A DNA stretch of 64,000 nucleotides from contig JAJECF010000002.1 of the NCBI GenBank assembly GCA_022822125.1, forward strand, positions 1 through 64,000. The letters run 5' to 3'. The DNA comes from Alphaproteobacteria bacterium (GTDB lineage: Bacteria > Pseudomonadota > Alphaproteobacteria > Bin95). A model generated the notes under the pieces. The model saw only the letters and a program-made list of their open reading frames with translations, was not told where the DNA came from and did no database searches. The translations under genes and the position numbers were made by a program. Below are positions 17,459 to 25,200 of this stretch, one piece after another (position 1 is the first letter of the stretch; every line of letters starts with the position of its first letter).

Positions 17459-19634
17459 TGTGAGGTCGGCCCCGTTCCGGCTCCGCAGCGGCCTCGCCGC
17501 GCCGGAAAACAATCCGCACACGGGCGCCTCCAGCCTCGCCATCCTCCAGATAAAGCGCCGCCCCTTGATCCTCGACGATCTTCTGGACGATGGCAAGTCC
17601 GAGGCCCGCGCCGCGCCGTCCCTTGGTGGTGACATAGGGTTCGGTCAATCGGTGGCGCAGCTCCGCCGGAAAGCCCGGCCCGTTGTCCTCCACCGATATC
17701 TCTACCGTCTCCGGCAGTTCGGCGAGCGCGACGAGGATACGGTCGCCTCCGTTTTCGAGAGCCTGCACCGCATTCAGAATAAGGTTGGTCAAGGCCTGGC
17801 CCAGAAGTTGCGCATCACAGACCTGCAGGACGGGACCGCCGGGCAGGCGCATGTCGATATCGACGGCGGCGGCTTCCTTTTGCAGAAAGGCCGTCCGGCG
17901 CACGATATCGGCAAGGTCGGTTTCCACCAGCGCCGGAGCCGGCATACGCGCGAAGGACGCGAATTCGTTGACCATCCGGCGCATGTCGTCCACCTGGCGC
18001 ACGATGGTGTCGATACAGAGCGAGAAGGTTTCCGGATCGTCCTCGATCTGTTTGGCGTAGCGGCGGCGGAGGCGCTCGGCGGCGAGCTGTATCGGCGTCA
18101 GCGGGTTCTTGATCTCGTGGGCGATGCGGCGCGCGACGTCGGACCATGCCGCCATGCGCTGCGCCGATTGAAGGTCAGTGATATCCGCGAATGTCAGCAC
18201 GAACCCTCCCAACCCATCGGGCGAAGGCTCCGCAGTCACGCGAAGCTGGAAGGTGCGAGGCTCGGCGTTGCGCTCGATCGCGACCTCGGTTTCGACAGAC
18301 CGGTCGGAGCGCTGCGCCGCCTCGTCCAAAGCGGCTCCGAACGCGGGGACGAGCTCCGTCACCGGGCAGCCGAGATGTTCGCCGAGGTCCAGGCCCAGCA
18401 GGTCGGAAGCGACCCTGTTCGGCAGATGCACCCGTTGCTCCGCATCCAGCCCCACCACACCGACCGCGACGCCGGCGAGTACAGCCTCCGTAAACCGGCG
18501 CCGCTCCTCCAGTTCGAGATTGGCATCGACGAGCGCAGCGCGCTGGCGGACGAGTTGACCGGTCATGCGGTTGAAAGCCCGGCCGAGCGCCCCGATCTCT
18601 CCCCGCTCCGTTGCGCCTACCGACGCCCGCGCAGTCAGATCGCCGCCCCGCACCCGGTCGGCCGTAGAGATGAGGTCCGTAATCGGCTCCGCCAGCTGGG
18701 CGGCCAGGTTAAAGCCTACCCAGATCGCAGCGAATATGAACAGCGCCGCCACCGTCGCGAACATCATTGCGAAGGTGAATTCGATATTGGTGCGCTGCCC
18801 CTCGAAGGCTTCGTATTCGGCCACGGCCGCGCGCACCCGTGTCACCTGGTTGACGACGATGGGGTCCACATAACGCCCGATATAGAGGAAGGTCTCGTCG
18901 AGGCCGGCAATGCGAAGCAGCGCGCCCAGGCGGTCTCCGTCCGCGTCTTCCACGACGGCGACCTCGCCGCGCCGGGCTGCCTCCAGCGCCCATTCGGGGA
19001 CGGGCGAAAAGACCGCCTCGAAAGAGAACATCGAACGCGCCAGGACCCGTCCCCCGGCCTCGAGGACCTGGGCATCGGAAAGGGACCGCGCATTTGCATG
19101 CGCCTCGAGGACATTCTCCAGGCCGCGGGTATTGGCGAACAGCAGAGGGCCGCCGCGGCTGAGGTCGTTCGCCATGGCCAGCGCATCGGATACGAGCACG
19201 CGCCGGTGCTCCGTCAGATAGGCTTCGGCGACTGCAAGCGAGCGATCCAGAGCCGTCTGCACCCGCTGGCTGAACCACCCGTGCAACCCGTAGTCGAAAA
19301 ACAGCACGGTAAACAGCGCGACAAGAACCGTCGGCACGAGCGCCACGGCAGTGAACAGCACGGCGAGGCGCACATGGAGCTGGGAGCCGCCGCGCCGCCG
19401 CCGCCTCTGCCTCCACAGCGCCACGACCCGGTATCCGACAACCGTCGCCAGCAAGACCAGCAGCAACAGATCGATGACCAGCAGGACGACGACATTCGGG
19501 ACGGTCGGCGGAATGAAGGGCACTGCGCCCGTCATCGCCAGATAGGTAAGCACGCCGGAGAAGGCCGCGAGGCCGGCAAAGGCGAAGGCCGCCCATCTTC
19601 TCACCACCGACAGACTTCCGAAGCGCCCCGGCAT
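17451..19634 (-). CDS. ntrY: Sensor histidine kinase NtrY (727 aa)
   Basis: Membrane sensor partner of NtrX. Several N-terminal TM helices are visible (about 10-30, 33-62, 90-112, 290-310) around a periplasmic loop of roughly 160 residues. Then come a HAMP linker (AEPITDLISTADRVRGGDL), a PAS domain (about 385-490), the phospho-acceptor H-box [20 protein letters not shown], an N box (LTNLILNAVQAL) and G boxes (DNGPGFP, GAGLGLAIVQK). The length matches the family. The start ATG shares one base with the ntrC stop (TGATG). The last residues overlap ntrX. Confidence 0.95.
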   Translation of the reverse strand: MPGRFGSLSVVRRWAAFAFAGLAAFSGVLTYLAMTGAVPFIPPTVPNVVVLLVIDLLLLVLLATVVGYRVVALWRQRRRRRGGSQLHVRLAVLFTAVALVPTVLVALFTVLFFDYGLHGWFSQRVQTALDRSLAVAEAYLTEHRRVLVSDALAMANDLSRGGPLLFANTRGLENVLEAHANARSLSDAQVLEAGGRVLARSMFSFEAVFSPVPEWALEAARRGEVAVVEDADGDRLGALLRIAGLDETFLYIGRYVDPIVVNQVTRVRAAVAEYEAFEGQRTNIEFTFAMMFATVAALFIFAAIWVGFNLAAQLAEPITDLISTADRVRGGDLTARASVGATERGEIGALGRAFNRMTGQLVRQRAALVDANLELEERRRFTEAVLAGVAVGVVGLDAEQRVHLPNRVASDLLGLDLGEHLGCPVTELVPAFGAALDEAAQRSDRSVETEVAIERNAEPRTFQLRVTAEPSPDGLGGFVLTFADITDLQSAQRMAAWSDVARRIAHEIKNPLTPIQLAAERLRRRYAKQIEDDPETFSLCIDTIVRQVDDMRRMVNEFASFARMPAPALVETDLADIVRRTAFLQKEAAAVDIDMRLPGGPVLQVCDAQLLGQALTNLILNAVQALENGGDRILVALAELPETVEISVEDNGPGFPAELRHRLTEPYVTTKGRRGAGLGLAIVQKIVEDQGAALYLEDGEAGGARVRIVFRRGEAAAEPERGRPHNA

Positions 19635-21082
19635 CAGCGCAAACCGCGGACCACCGGAATTTCGAGATAACGGATTTTCTTGCGCAGCGTGTTCCGGTTG
19701 AGGCCCAGAATTTCCGCGGATTTAATCTGGTTGCCGTTCGTGGCTGCGAGACAATGCTGGATCAGCGGGCGTTCGATCTCGCGGACGATTCGTTCGTAGA
19801 GGCCCGACTCCGGAATGCCGCCGCCCTGCAACGGGAAATACCGGCGCAGATGGATATCCACCGCTTCGCCGAGCGATTCGGCCCGTTCCGCGCTCGCTCG
19901 AAATTCCTCGACGGCTTCTTCGGCGATCTCCGCAAGCTCGGCCTCGACGATCTCCGTGCCGACCGTGTCCTGGGGATAGAGTGCGGCGATCCGCCGGATG
20001 AGGTTTTCGAGTTCGCGGATATTGCCGGGCCATGAATAGGCGCGGAGGCAGCGCATCGCTTCGCTGTCGATCGTCTTCGCGCCGAGGCCCTCGCGGCGCG
20101 CGACGGAAAGGAAATGCGCAACGAGTTCGGGAATGTCCTCGCGCCGCTGGCGGAGCGGCGGCACGCGCAACGGCACGACGTTCAGCCGGTAAAACAGGTC
20201 TTCGCGGAACAGCCCCTGCCGGATGGCGAGGCGGAGGTCGCGGTGGGTGGCGGCCACGATGCGAACATTGGCGCGGAGCGGCCGCCGGCCGCCGACCCGC
20301 GTGTATTCGCCCTCCTGCAACACACGCAGCAGCCTGGTCTGCGCCTCCATCGGCATGTCGCCGATCTCGTCGAGAAACAGCGTGCCGCCTTCCGCCTGTT
20401 CGAACCGTCCGGCCATGCGCTGCGAGGCGCCGGTGAAGGCCCCCCGCTCATGCCCGAACAGTTCGGCCTCGATCAGGTCCTTCGGAATCGCCGCCATGTT
20501 GATCGCAACGAACGGCCCGTTGCGTCGGGCGCCGTAGTCGTGGAGCGCCCGTGCGATCAGCTCCTTGCCCGTTCCCGACTCGCCTGTGATCGTCACCGTC
20601 AGGTCCACGCCGACCAGACGCGCGACGACCCTGTAGATTTCCTGCATGGCCGCGGAACGGCCGATCAGCGGCAGGCGGCCGGCCTCGTCGTCTTCCCCTT
20701 CGGCGGGCGGGTCGGCCGGCGGCGCGCTCAGCGCCCTCTTCACGATTCCGATCAGTTCCGCGATGTCGAACGGCTTGGGCAGATAGTCGAACGCGCCCCG
20801 CTCCGCCGCCTTGACGGCGGTCTGCAAGGTGGATCTGGCGCTCATCACGATAACGCGCAGTTCCGGCCTTCGCCGGCGTATCCGGGGCACCAGGTCGAGG
20901 CCGTTCTCGTCCGGCATCACGACATCGGTTATCGCCAGGTCGCCCTCGCCTTCCTGCACCCAGCGCCACAAAGTGGCGGCGTTGCCGGTCGCCCTGACCT
21001 CGTAGCCCGCCCGCCCGAGCGCATGACTGAGCACGGTGCGCACGGCGCGGTCATCGTCGGCGACAAGAATGGTAGCGCTCAC
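19634..21082 (-). CDS. ntrC: Nitrogen regulator NtrC (482 aa)
   Basis: Sigma-54 activator of nitrogen-assimilation genes. The receiver has Asp53 ([14 protein letters not shown]) and Lys in YLPKPFD. The AAA+ domain has Walker A GESGTGKE, the sigma-54-contacting [14 protein letters not shown], Walker [13 protein letters not shown] and [15 protein letters not shown]. The C-terminal Fis HTH is [20 protein letters not shown]. The start is GTG at 21082-21080, overlapping the ntrB stop (GTGA). All features needed for sigma-54 activation are intact, in contrast to NtrX next to it. Confidence 0.96.
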   Translation of the reverse strand: MSATILVADDDRAVRTVLSHALGRAGYEVRATGNAATLWRWVQEGEGDLAITDVVMPDENGLDLVPRIRRRRPELRVIVMSARSTLQTAVKAAERGAFDYLPKPFDIAELIGIVKRALSAPPADPPAEGEDDEAGRLPLIGRSAAMQEIYRVVARLVGVDLTVTITGESGTGKELIARALHDYGARRNGPFVAINMAAIPKDLIEAELFGHERGAFTGASQRMAGRFEQAEGGTLFLDEIGDMPMEAQTRLLRVLQEGEYTRVGGRRPLRANVRIVAATHRDLRLAIRQGLFREDLFYRLNVVPLRVPPLRQRREDIPELVAHFLSVARREGLGAKTIDSEAMRCLRAYSWPGNIRELENLIRRIAALYPQDTVGTEIVEAELAEIAEEAVEEFRASAERAESLGEAVDIHLRRYFPLQGGGIPESGLYERIVREIERPLIQHCLAATNGNQIKSAEILGLNRNTLRKKIRYLEIPVVRGLR

Positions 21083-22155
21083 TGCGCACCTCCTTCCTCG
21101 GTATCTACAGGCAGCAGGACGCGAAAGACAGTGCGCCGGGGTTCGCTCTCGAATGCGACGGCGCCCGCATGCTCGTCCACCACCTTGGCGACGAGCGCCA
21201 GGCCAAGCCCCTGCCCGCCCTGCTTGCCGGTCACGAACGGGTCGAACAGCGTCCTGTGCAACTCCTCCGGAATGCCGCCGCCATTGTCTTGCACGGAGAC
21301 TTCGAGCGGGAGATGAACACGCCTGCCGCTTCCGGAAACCGCAAGCCGCTGCCCGTGCCGATAGACGCTGCGCAGCACGATCTCCCCCCCCTCTTCAGAG
21401 CAGGCTTCGGCGGCGTTCTTCACCAGGTTGAGGAACACCTGCACCAGCCGGTCACGATCGCCCGGAACCGATGGCAGCGACGGGTCGTATTCCTCCACGA
21501 ACGAGACGTTCGATGCGAACCCCGTTTCGGAAACCCGGCGCACCCGGTTCAGGACTTCGTGGATGTTCACGGGCTTGCGTTCCAGCCCGTCCGGCCCGGC
21601 GAAGGCCTCCATCCGGTCGACCAGCGCCGCCACCCGGTCGGCCTCTTCGCGGATGAGCGCCGCCAGTTCCCTGTCGCCCGCATCGACATTCGCCTCGATA
21701 AGCTGGGCGGCGCCCCGGATGCCGGCAAGCGGGTTCTTGATTTCATGGGCGAGCATGGCGGCCATGGCGCCGACGGACCGCGCCGCGCCGCGATGCGAAA
21801 GATGCCGGTCGATCTCGCGCGCAAGGGTCATCGCCACAAGCGTGACCGCGATGACGCCGGCGTCTTCGGTGACCGGAGACACCTGCGCAACGACCACGGG
21901 CAGCTTCACGCGCGGCGTCTCGATGGAAATCTCGTACTCCGTCAGATTGACGCCCCGGTCGCGCACGATCCCGATCATGCCGAACAGGGGGTGGTCCGCC
22001 GGCAGGATCCGGCCGAGAGGCTGCCCCAGCGCCTGGGGAGCGCCGATGTTGAGCAGCCCTTCTGCGGCAGGGTTGAACGAGGTGACCGTCCCGGCACGGT
22101 CCACCGTCAGCACCGCCGCATTCAATGCGGAAAGTATCGCAGCAGGGTCTGTCAT
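21079..22155 (-). CDS. ntrB: Nitrogen sensor kinase NtrB (358 aa)
   Basis: Soluble PII-controlled histidine kinase/phosphatase for NtrC. It has an N-terminal PAS domain (about 5-110), H-box [18 protein letters not shown] with His137, an N box ([11 protein letters not shown]) and G boxes ([21 protein letters not shown]). The ATG at 22155 has a TTGAGGAGCC ribosome binding site. The gene heads the coupled ntrB-C-Y-X run. Its upstream region is interrupted 25 bases before the start codon by an IS1595 element. The dusB (nifR3) gene that normally precedes ntrB in alphaproteobacteria is absent here. Confidence 0.95.
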   Translation of the reverse strand: MTDPAAILSALNAAVLTVDRAGTVTSFNPAAEGLLNIGAPQALGQPLGRILPADHPLFGMIGIVRDRGVNLTEYEISIETPRVKLPVVVAQVSPVTEDAGVIAVTLVAMTLAREIDRHLSHRGAARSVGAMAAMLAHEIKNPLAGIRGAAQLIEANVDAGDRELAALIREEADRVAALVDRMEAFAGPDGLERKPVNIHEVLNRVRRVSETGFASNVSFVEEYDPSLPSVPGDRDRLVQVFLNLVKNAAEACSEEGGEIVLRSVYRHGQRLAVSGSGRRVHLPLEVSVQDNGGGIPEELHRTLFDPFVTGKQGGQGLGLALVAKVVDEHAGAVAFESEPRRTVFRVLLPVDTEEGGAQ

Positions 22156-22172
22156 GGCTCCTCAATTTGCCC

Positions 22173-22180
22173 ATTTTATA
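22173..22180. repeat. Target-site duplication, left copy (ATTTTATA)
   Basis: Eight bases, ATTTTATA, directly outside the left inverted repeat. An identical copy sits directly outside the right repeat at 25097-25104. An 8-bp duplication is the standard length for IS1595-family transposition and fixes the element's borders exactly. Confidence 0.93.
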
Positions 22181-22203
22181 GGGGATTATAAATGCTAGTT
22201 GAC
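22181..22203 (+). repeat. Left terminal inverted repeat of the IS1595 element
   Basis: Begins GGGGATTATAAAT and matches the reverse complement of 25074-25096 at 22 of 23 positions (G/A difference at position 14). Read on the minus strand, toward ntrB, it contains a perfect TATAAT. Confidence 0.93.
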
Positions 22204-22232
22204 GGAAGCGCGAATCCTGCCAGCATGGCGGG

Positions 22233-22553
22233 ATGTGGCGGCTCGCAACATTCGTGGCGGCGGAGGGATTCCTATTCGCCGCCGGGAACTGGATAACCAA
22301 GATGCTACCGGAACTCTCGGCAGCTATCTGGCTCCTGATCGCGATGGTAATGGCGATAGCCGCCTTCATCTTCTGGCGCCTCGACGGGCGAGACGATGAC
22401 CCGCACCGTTCCGTGCGCGCGTTCGTGAGGCGGCAACAGTGGAAGCATGACATGCCGATCCTTCTGGGGATGCTGTGCGACTTTGGCCGGGGGATAGCTC
22501 TCTTCATCGTGCTCATCGCCGCTTTCCTGATCGTCAGAACCTTACTCACATAG
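22233..22553 (+). CDS. Small membrane protein of the IS1595 element (106 aa)
   Basis: Unrecognised protein. It has a moderately hydrophobic N-terminus (about 5-20), a clear TM helix at about 30-50 (AAIWLLIAMVMAIAAFIFW), a charged middle (RLDGRDDDPHRSVRAFVRRQ) and a second TM helix at about 84-104. There is no lipobox or cleavage site. The ATG at 22233 has only a weak ribosome binding site. It is 30 bases inside the left repeat and 12 bases ahead of the methyltransferase gene, so the two are probably co-transcribed. A holin-like or membrane-anchor role cannot be told from sequence. It could also be a hitchhiking accessory gene. Confidence 0.65.
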   Translation: MWRLATFVAAEGFLFAAGNWITKMLPELSAAIWLLIAMVMAIAAFIFWRLDGRDDDPHRSVRAFVRRQQWKHDMPILLGMLCDFGRGIALFIVLIAAFLIVRTLLT

Positions 22554-22565
22554 CCGGGGACTGGG

Positions 22566-23903
22566 ATGGCTACGCCAAATTTCGCGAGCGGCACGGTCTG
22601 GACGGGCGACAACCTCCCTATCCTCCGGGGCATGAATTCGGAGTGCGTTGACCTCATCTATCTCGACCCGCCGTTCAACAGCAATCGTCACTACGAGGCG
22701 CCGATAGGGAGCAAGGCGGCAGGCGCGGCGTTCAAGGACGCATGGACGCTCGATCTCATAGATGTGCATGAGCATGGGGAACTGGCCGACAGGAACCCGG
22801 CCGCATACGCCGTGATCGAGGCGGCCCGGCAGGCGCATGGTAAGGGCATGCAGTCCTACTGCATCATGATGGCCGTCCGGCTGCTGGAAATGCGCCGTAT
22901 CTTGAAGCCTACGGGAAGCATTTACCTCCATTGCGATCCGACCGCCTCGCACTACCTCAAATTGCTGATGGATGGCATCTTCGGGCGAGCGGCTTTCCGC
23001 AATGAGATTGTCTGGAAGCGGTTCAACTTTCACGCCGATGCAAAGAGGTTTGGCGCGATTACCGACCGCATCCTCTTCTACACGAGCGGCGAGACCTTCA
23101 ATCCTGTTCGCCTGCCCTATTCTGCTGAATATATCAGGACGAAATTCACGCATCGGGACGAAGACGGGCGGCGGTATCGTCTCGAAAATCTCAATCCGCC
23201 GGGCGGGCGCGGGCCAGTTTATGAATTCCACGGCGTGACCAAAGCATGGCGCATGACGCAGACGAAAATCGAGCAGCTTGACGCAGAGGGGCGCATTTAC
23301 ACGGGCAGTCCGGTTCCACAACTCAAGCGGTATCTCGACGAAATGCCGGGACAGGCGGCGCCCGATCTTTGGGCCGACATTCCGCCCATCAATCCGCGTG
23401 CGAAAGAGCGCACGGGCTATCCGACGCAGAAGCCGCTTGCCCTGCTTGAGCGCATCCTGAAAGCGTCCAGCAGCCCCGGCGATGTTGTCTTGGACCCGTT
23501 CTGCGGTTGCGCAACGACCCTGGTTGCGGCGGACCGCCTGTCGCGCCAGTGGGCCGGCGTTGACCTATCCCCGCTTGCCGTGAAGCTGGTGAACGAGCGG
23601 ATCGCGGCGGACCGGCCCGGCGGGCTGTTCGGCGGCGCGACTGTTCCAGAAACGCCGCCGCAACGGTCGGACCTTGGCGAGCTTCCGAACTACCGGACGC
23701 ACCGGCATCGCCTCTATGGCGAGCAAGAGGGCGTTTGCGTCGGGTGCAACACACACTTCCCGTTCCGCGTCATGGAGGTGGACCATATCCTGCCCCGGTC
23801 GCAGGGCGGAACCGACCATGCCGACAACCTTCAACTGCTTTGCTCCGGCTGCAATCGCAGCAAGGGCGGACGCACAATGGCCGAATGGAGGGCCGCACAA
23901 TGA
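22566..23903 (+). CDS. Beta-class DNA methyltransferase fused to an HNH endonuclease domain (445 aa)
   Basis: Residues 10-345 form an N6-adenine/N4-cytosine methyltransferase with circular order: catalytic motif IV DPPF at 34-37 comes first, then YPTQKP at 285-290, and SAM-binding motif I DPFCG at 310-314. Residues about 378-440 form an HNH domain. Two zinc Cys pairs are C391-x2-C394 and C426-x2-C429, with the catalytic VDH at 405-407 (D406, H407), N421 and N430. Both active sites look intact. The gene lies inside the IS1595 element on the strand opposite to the transposase, and its TGA overlaps a possible following ATG (ATGA at 23900). The target sequence is unknown. It could be a one-polypeptide modification/cleavage enzyme or a methylase whose HNH part acts only in DNA binding. 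Confidence 0.92.
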   Translation: MATPNFASGTVWTGDNLPILRGMNSECVDLIYLDPPFNSNRHYEAPIGSKAAGAAFKDAWTLDLIDVHEHGELADRNPAAYAVIEAARQAHGKGMQSYCIMMAVRLLEMRRILKPTGSIYLHCDPTASHYLKLLMDGIFGRAAFRNEIVWKRFNFHADAKRFGAITDRILFYTSGETFNPVRLPYSAEYIRTKFTHRDEDGRRYRLENLNPPGGRGPVYEFHGVTKAWRMTQTKIEQLDAEGRIYTGSPVPQLKRYLDEMPGQAAPDLWADIPPINPRAKERTGYPTQKPLALLERILKASSSPGDVVLDPFCGCATTLVAADRLSRQWAGVDLSPLAVKLVNERIAADRPGGLFGGATVPETPPQRSDLGELPNYRTHRHRLYGEQEGVCVGCNTHFPFRVMEVDHILPRSQGGTDHADNLQLLCSGCNRSKGGRTMAEWRAAQ

Positions 23904-24109
23904 CAAGAGGCGTTCCGATGATTGACCCGGCGCGCGACCTTGCCGGCGCAACGCCCGTGACGCTGGCGCGCGCGCTGCTGCGGAATGAGAACCCGGCCTT
24001 ACGACCGGGCGCCAGAAGGAAGGCCGTTGTCGGCGACAAGGTCGCGGCGGAGAAGGTTGCGACCGACGAGCCGGGCGACGGTATCCCGCATTTGCGCGAG
24101 GGTTCCTAA
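23900..24109 (+). CDS. Possible 69-aa ORF coupled to the methyltransferase gene
   Basis: It starts with an ATGA overlap with the methyltransferase stop and begins MTRGVPMIDPARDLAGATP, then reads VTLARALLRN. The last 37 codons lie antisense to the 3' end of the transposase gene, so part of its coding appearance may be a shadow. Its coupling and the ordered N-terminal half favour a real gene, while the antisense half argues against. Function unknown. Confidence 0.4.
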   Translation: MTRGVPMIDPARDLAGATPVTLARALLRNENPALRPGARRKAVVGDKVAAEKVATDEPGDGIPHLREGS

Positions 24110-25021
24110 GTCCCTGATGTTGTGCCGCCCCGCAAACTCATCGACATACCGCTCAAGATGCTTCGGGCTGATCTTGTGGAAGGTGCCTTTATGAGCGCGC
24201 TTCAACATGCTCCAGAAGCTCTCGACGCCGTTGGTATGCGCCTTGTCGCGGAAGAACTCGCCGACGCCGACAAGGTGCGTGACCGGGCGGACATACTCAT
24301 CGTCGCTATGATTGACGGCTTCGTGCTTGAACTCGCCCATGCCCTTATAGGCCGTCGCCTCGTCGGTATAGAGGATCGCGCCGGCTTCCGTGTTTTCCCG
24401 AACGAAGCCTTTCAGCGTCGCGGCGGTGGTATCGGTCACTACCTCGGCGCGGACCTCGTTGGTCGCCCGGTCACGAATACCGACCACGGCAGTCTTGCCG
24501 ACCGCGCCGCGCCCGGCTCCGGCTTCCCGGAGCGCCTTGCGCTGGGCATTGGTCATGTTCTCGCGCTTGCCGCCGAAATAGGCTTCGTCAACCTCCACCG
24601 GCCCGTCAAAGCGCTCGTCATCGTCTTCCGCCCATGCCTCGCGGATACGGTGCAGCATGAACCACGCCGTGGGCTGCGAAACGCCGATGTCCCGATGCAG
24701 CTTCATGGACGAAACGCCCTTCAAGTCCGTCAGGACGAGATAGACGGCAATCGCCCATTTCCGCAGCGGCACATTGGAACGGGCAAGCGGCGTGCCGGTG
24801 CGGACGCTGAAATACGACCGGCAGTCCTTGCACCAATAGGGCATCGTGCGATGCGAGGCGTCGCGGGTATGGACGCTCCCGCACTTTGGGCAGTAGCGGC
24901 CGTCCGGCCAGATCACGCTCTCGAACCAAGCCGTGGCGGCTTCCTCGTTCGGGAACATGTCCATGAGCTGGACCAAGGTGACGCCTTCGCGGTCGGCTCT
25001 ACCGGGGGCTTTCTTCGTCAT
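23999..25021 (-). CDS. IS1595-family (ISXO2-like) transposase (340 aa)
   Basis: It has an N-terminal zinc ribbon (C44-x2-C47 and C64-x2-C67, around YCPKCGSVHTRD and YWCKDCRSYFSVRTG), a helix-turn-helix region (IGVSQPTAWFMLHRIREAW) and a DDE-type catalytic core. The core has Asp145 in VEVDEAYFGGK, Asp220 in LYTDEATAYKG, and HTNGVESFWSMLKRAHKGT with Glu267 and Lys274. FHKISPKHLERYVDEFAGRHN closes the domain. The length is full and the frame is undisturbed. The ATG at 25021 lies 53 bases inside the right inverted repeat, so the gene is read inward from the right end. Confidence 0.97.
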   Translation of the reverse strand: MTKKAPGRADREGVTLVQLMDMFPNEEAATAWFESVIWPDGRYCPKCGSVHTRDASHRTMPYWCKDCRSYFSVRTGTPLARSNVPLRKWAIAVYLVLTDLKGVSSMKLHRDIGVSQPTAWFMLHRIREAWAEDDDERFDGPVEVDEAYFGGKRENMTNAQRKALREAGAGRGAVGKTAVVGIRDRATNEVRAEVVTDTTAATLKGFVRENTEAGAILYTDEATAYKGMGEFKHEAVNHSDDEYVRPVTHLVGVGEFFRDKAHTNGVESFWSMLKRAHKGTFHKISPKHLERYVDEFAGRHNIRDLGTLAQMRDTVARLVGRNLLRRDLVADNGLPSGARS

Positions 25022-25073
25022 GGTCGGTCACTCCCTTCCAACACCTTGGAATATAGGGATTGCCTGCCCACTT

Positions 25074-25096
25074 GTCAACTAGTATTTATAATCCCC
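25074..25096 (-). repeat. Right terminal inverted repeat of the IS1595 element
   Basis: Reverse complement begins GGGGATTATAAAT, matching the left end at 22 of 23 positions. On the plus strand, toward ispDF, it contains TATAAT at 25087-25092. Confidence 0.93.
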
Positions 25097-25104
25097 ATTT
25101 TATA
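25097..25104. repeat. Target-site duplication, right copy (ATTTTATA)
   Basis: Identical to 22173-22180 and directly adjacent to the right inverted repeat. Confidence 0.93.
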
Positions 25105-25200
25105 GGACGAAACATTAAATGAGCAAAACATAACCATATCAGGGTTGGTTTACTCCGCCCGTTGCGCCGCCCGCCCGGTTCTGGAATATGCTCCGCCGTC

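Larger units (their letters stand above)
22181..25096. mobile_element. IS1595-family insertion element with passenger genes (2916 bp)
   Basis: A complete element bounded by 23-bp inverted repeats (22181-22203 and 25074-25096, one mismatch) and an 8-bp direct duplication ATTTTATA. In order it carries a small membrane protein (+), a DNA methyltransferase-HNH fusion (+), a possible 69-aa ORF (+) and an IS1595-type transposase (-). Base composition is visibly less GC-rich than the flanking ntr and isp genes. The transposase is full length with all catalytic residues, so the element looks recently active. Removing it with one duplication copy leaves a 121-bp gap between the divergent ntrB and ispDF. 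IS elements carrying passenger genes are known in this family; this exact cargo has not, to my knowledge, been studied. Confidence 0.93.

Noticed and set aside
17199..19670. 823-codon open frame on the plus strand
   Set aside because: It lies wholly antisense to ntrY and ntrX, which have complete families and motifs. Such long shadows are expected at this GC content, and its product has no recognisable domain.
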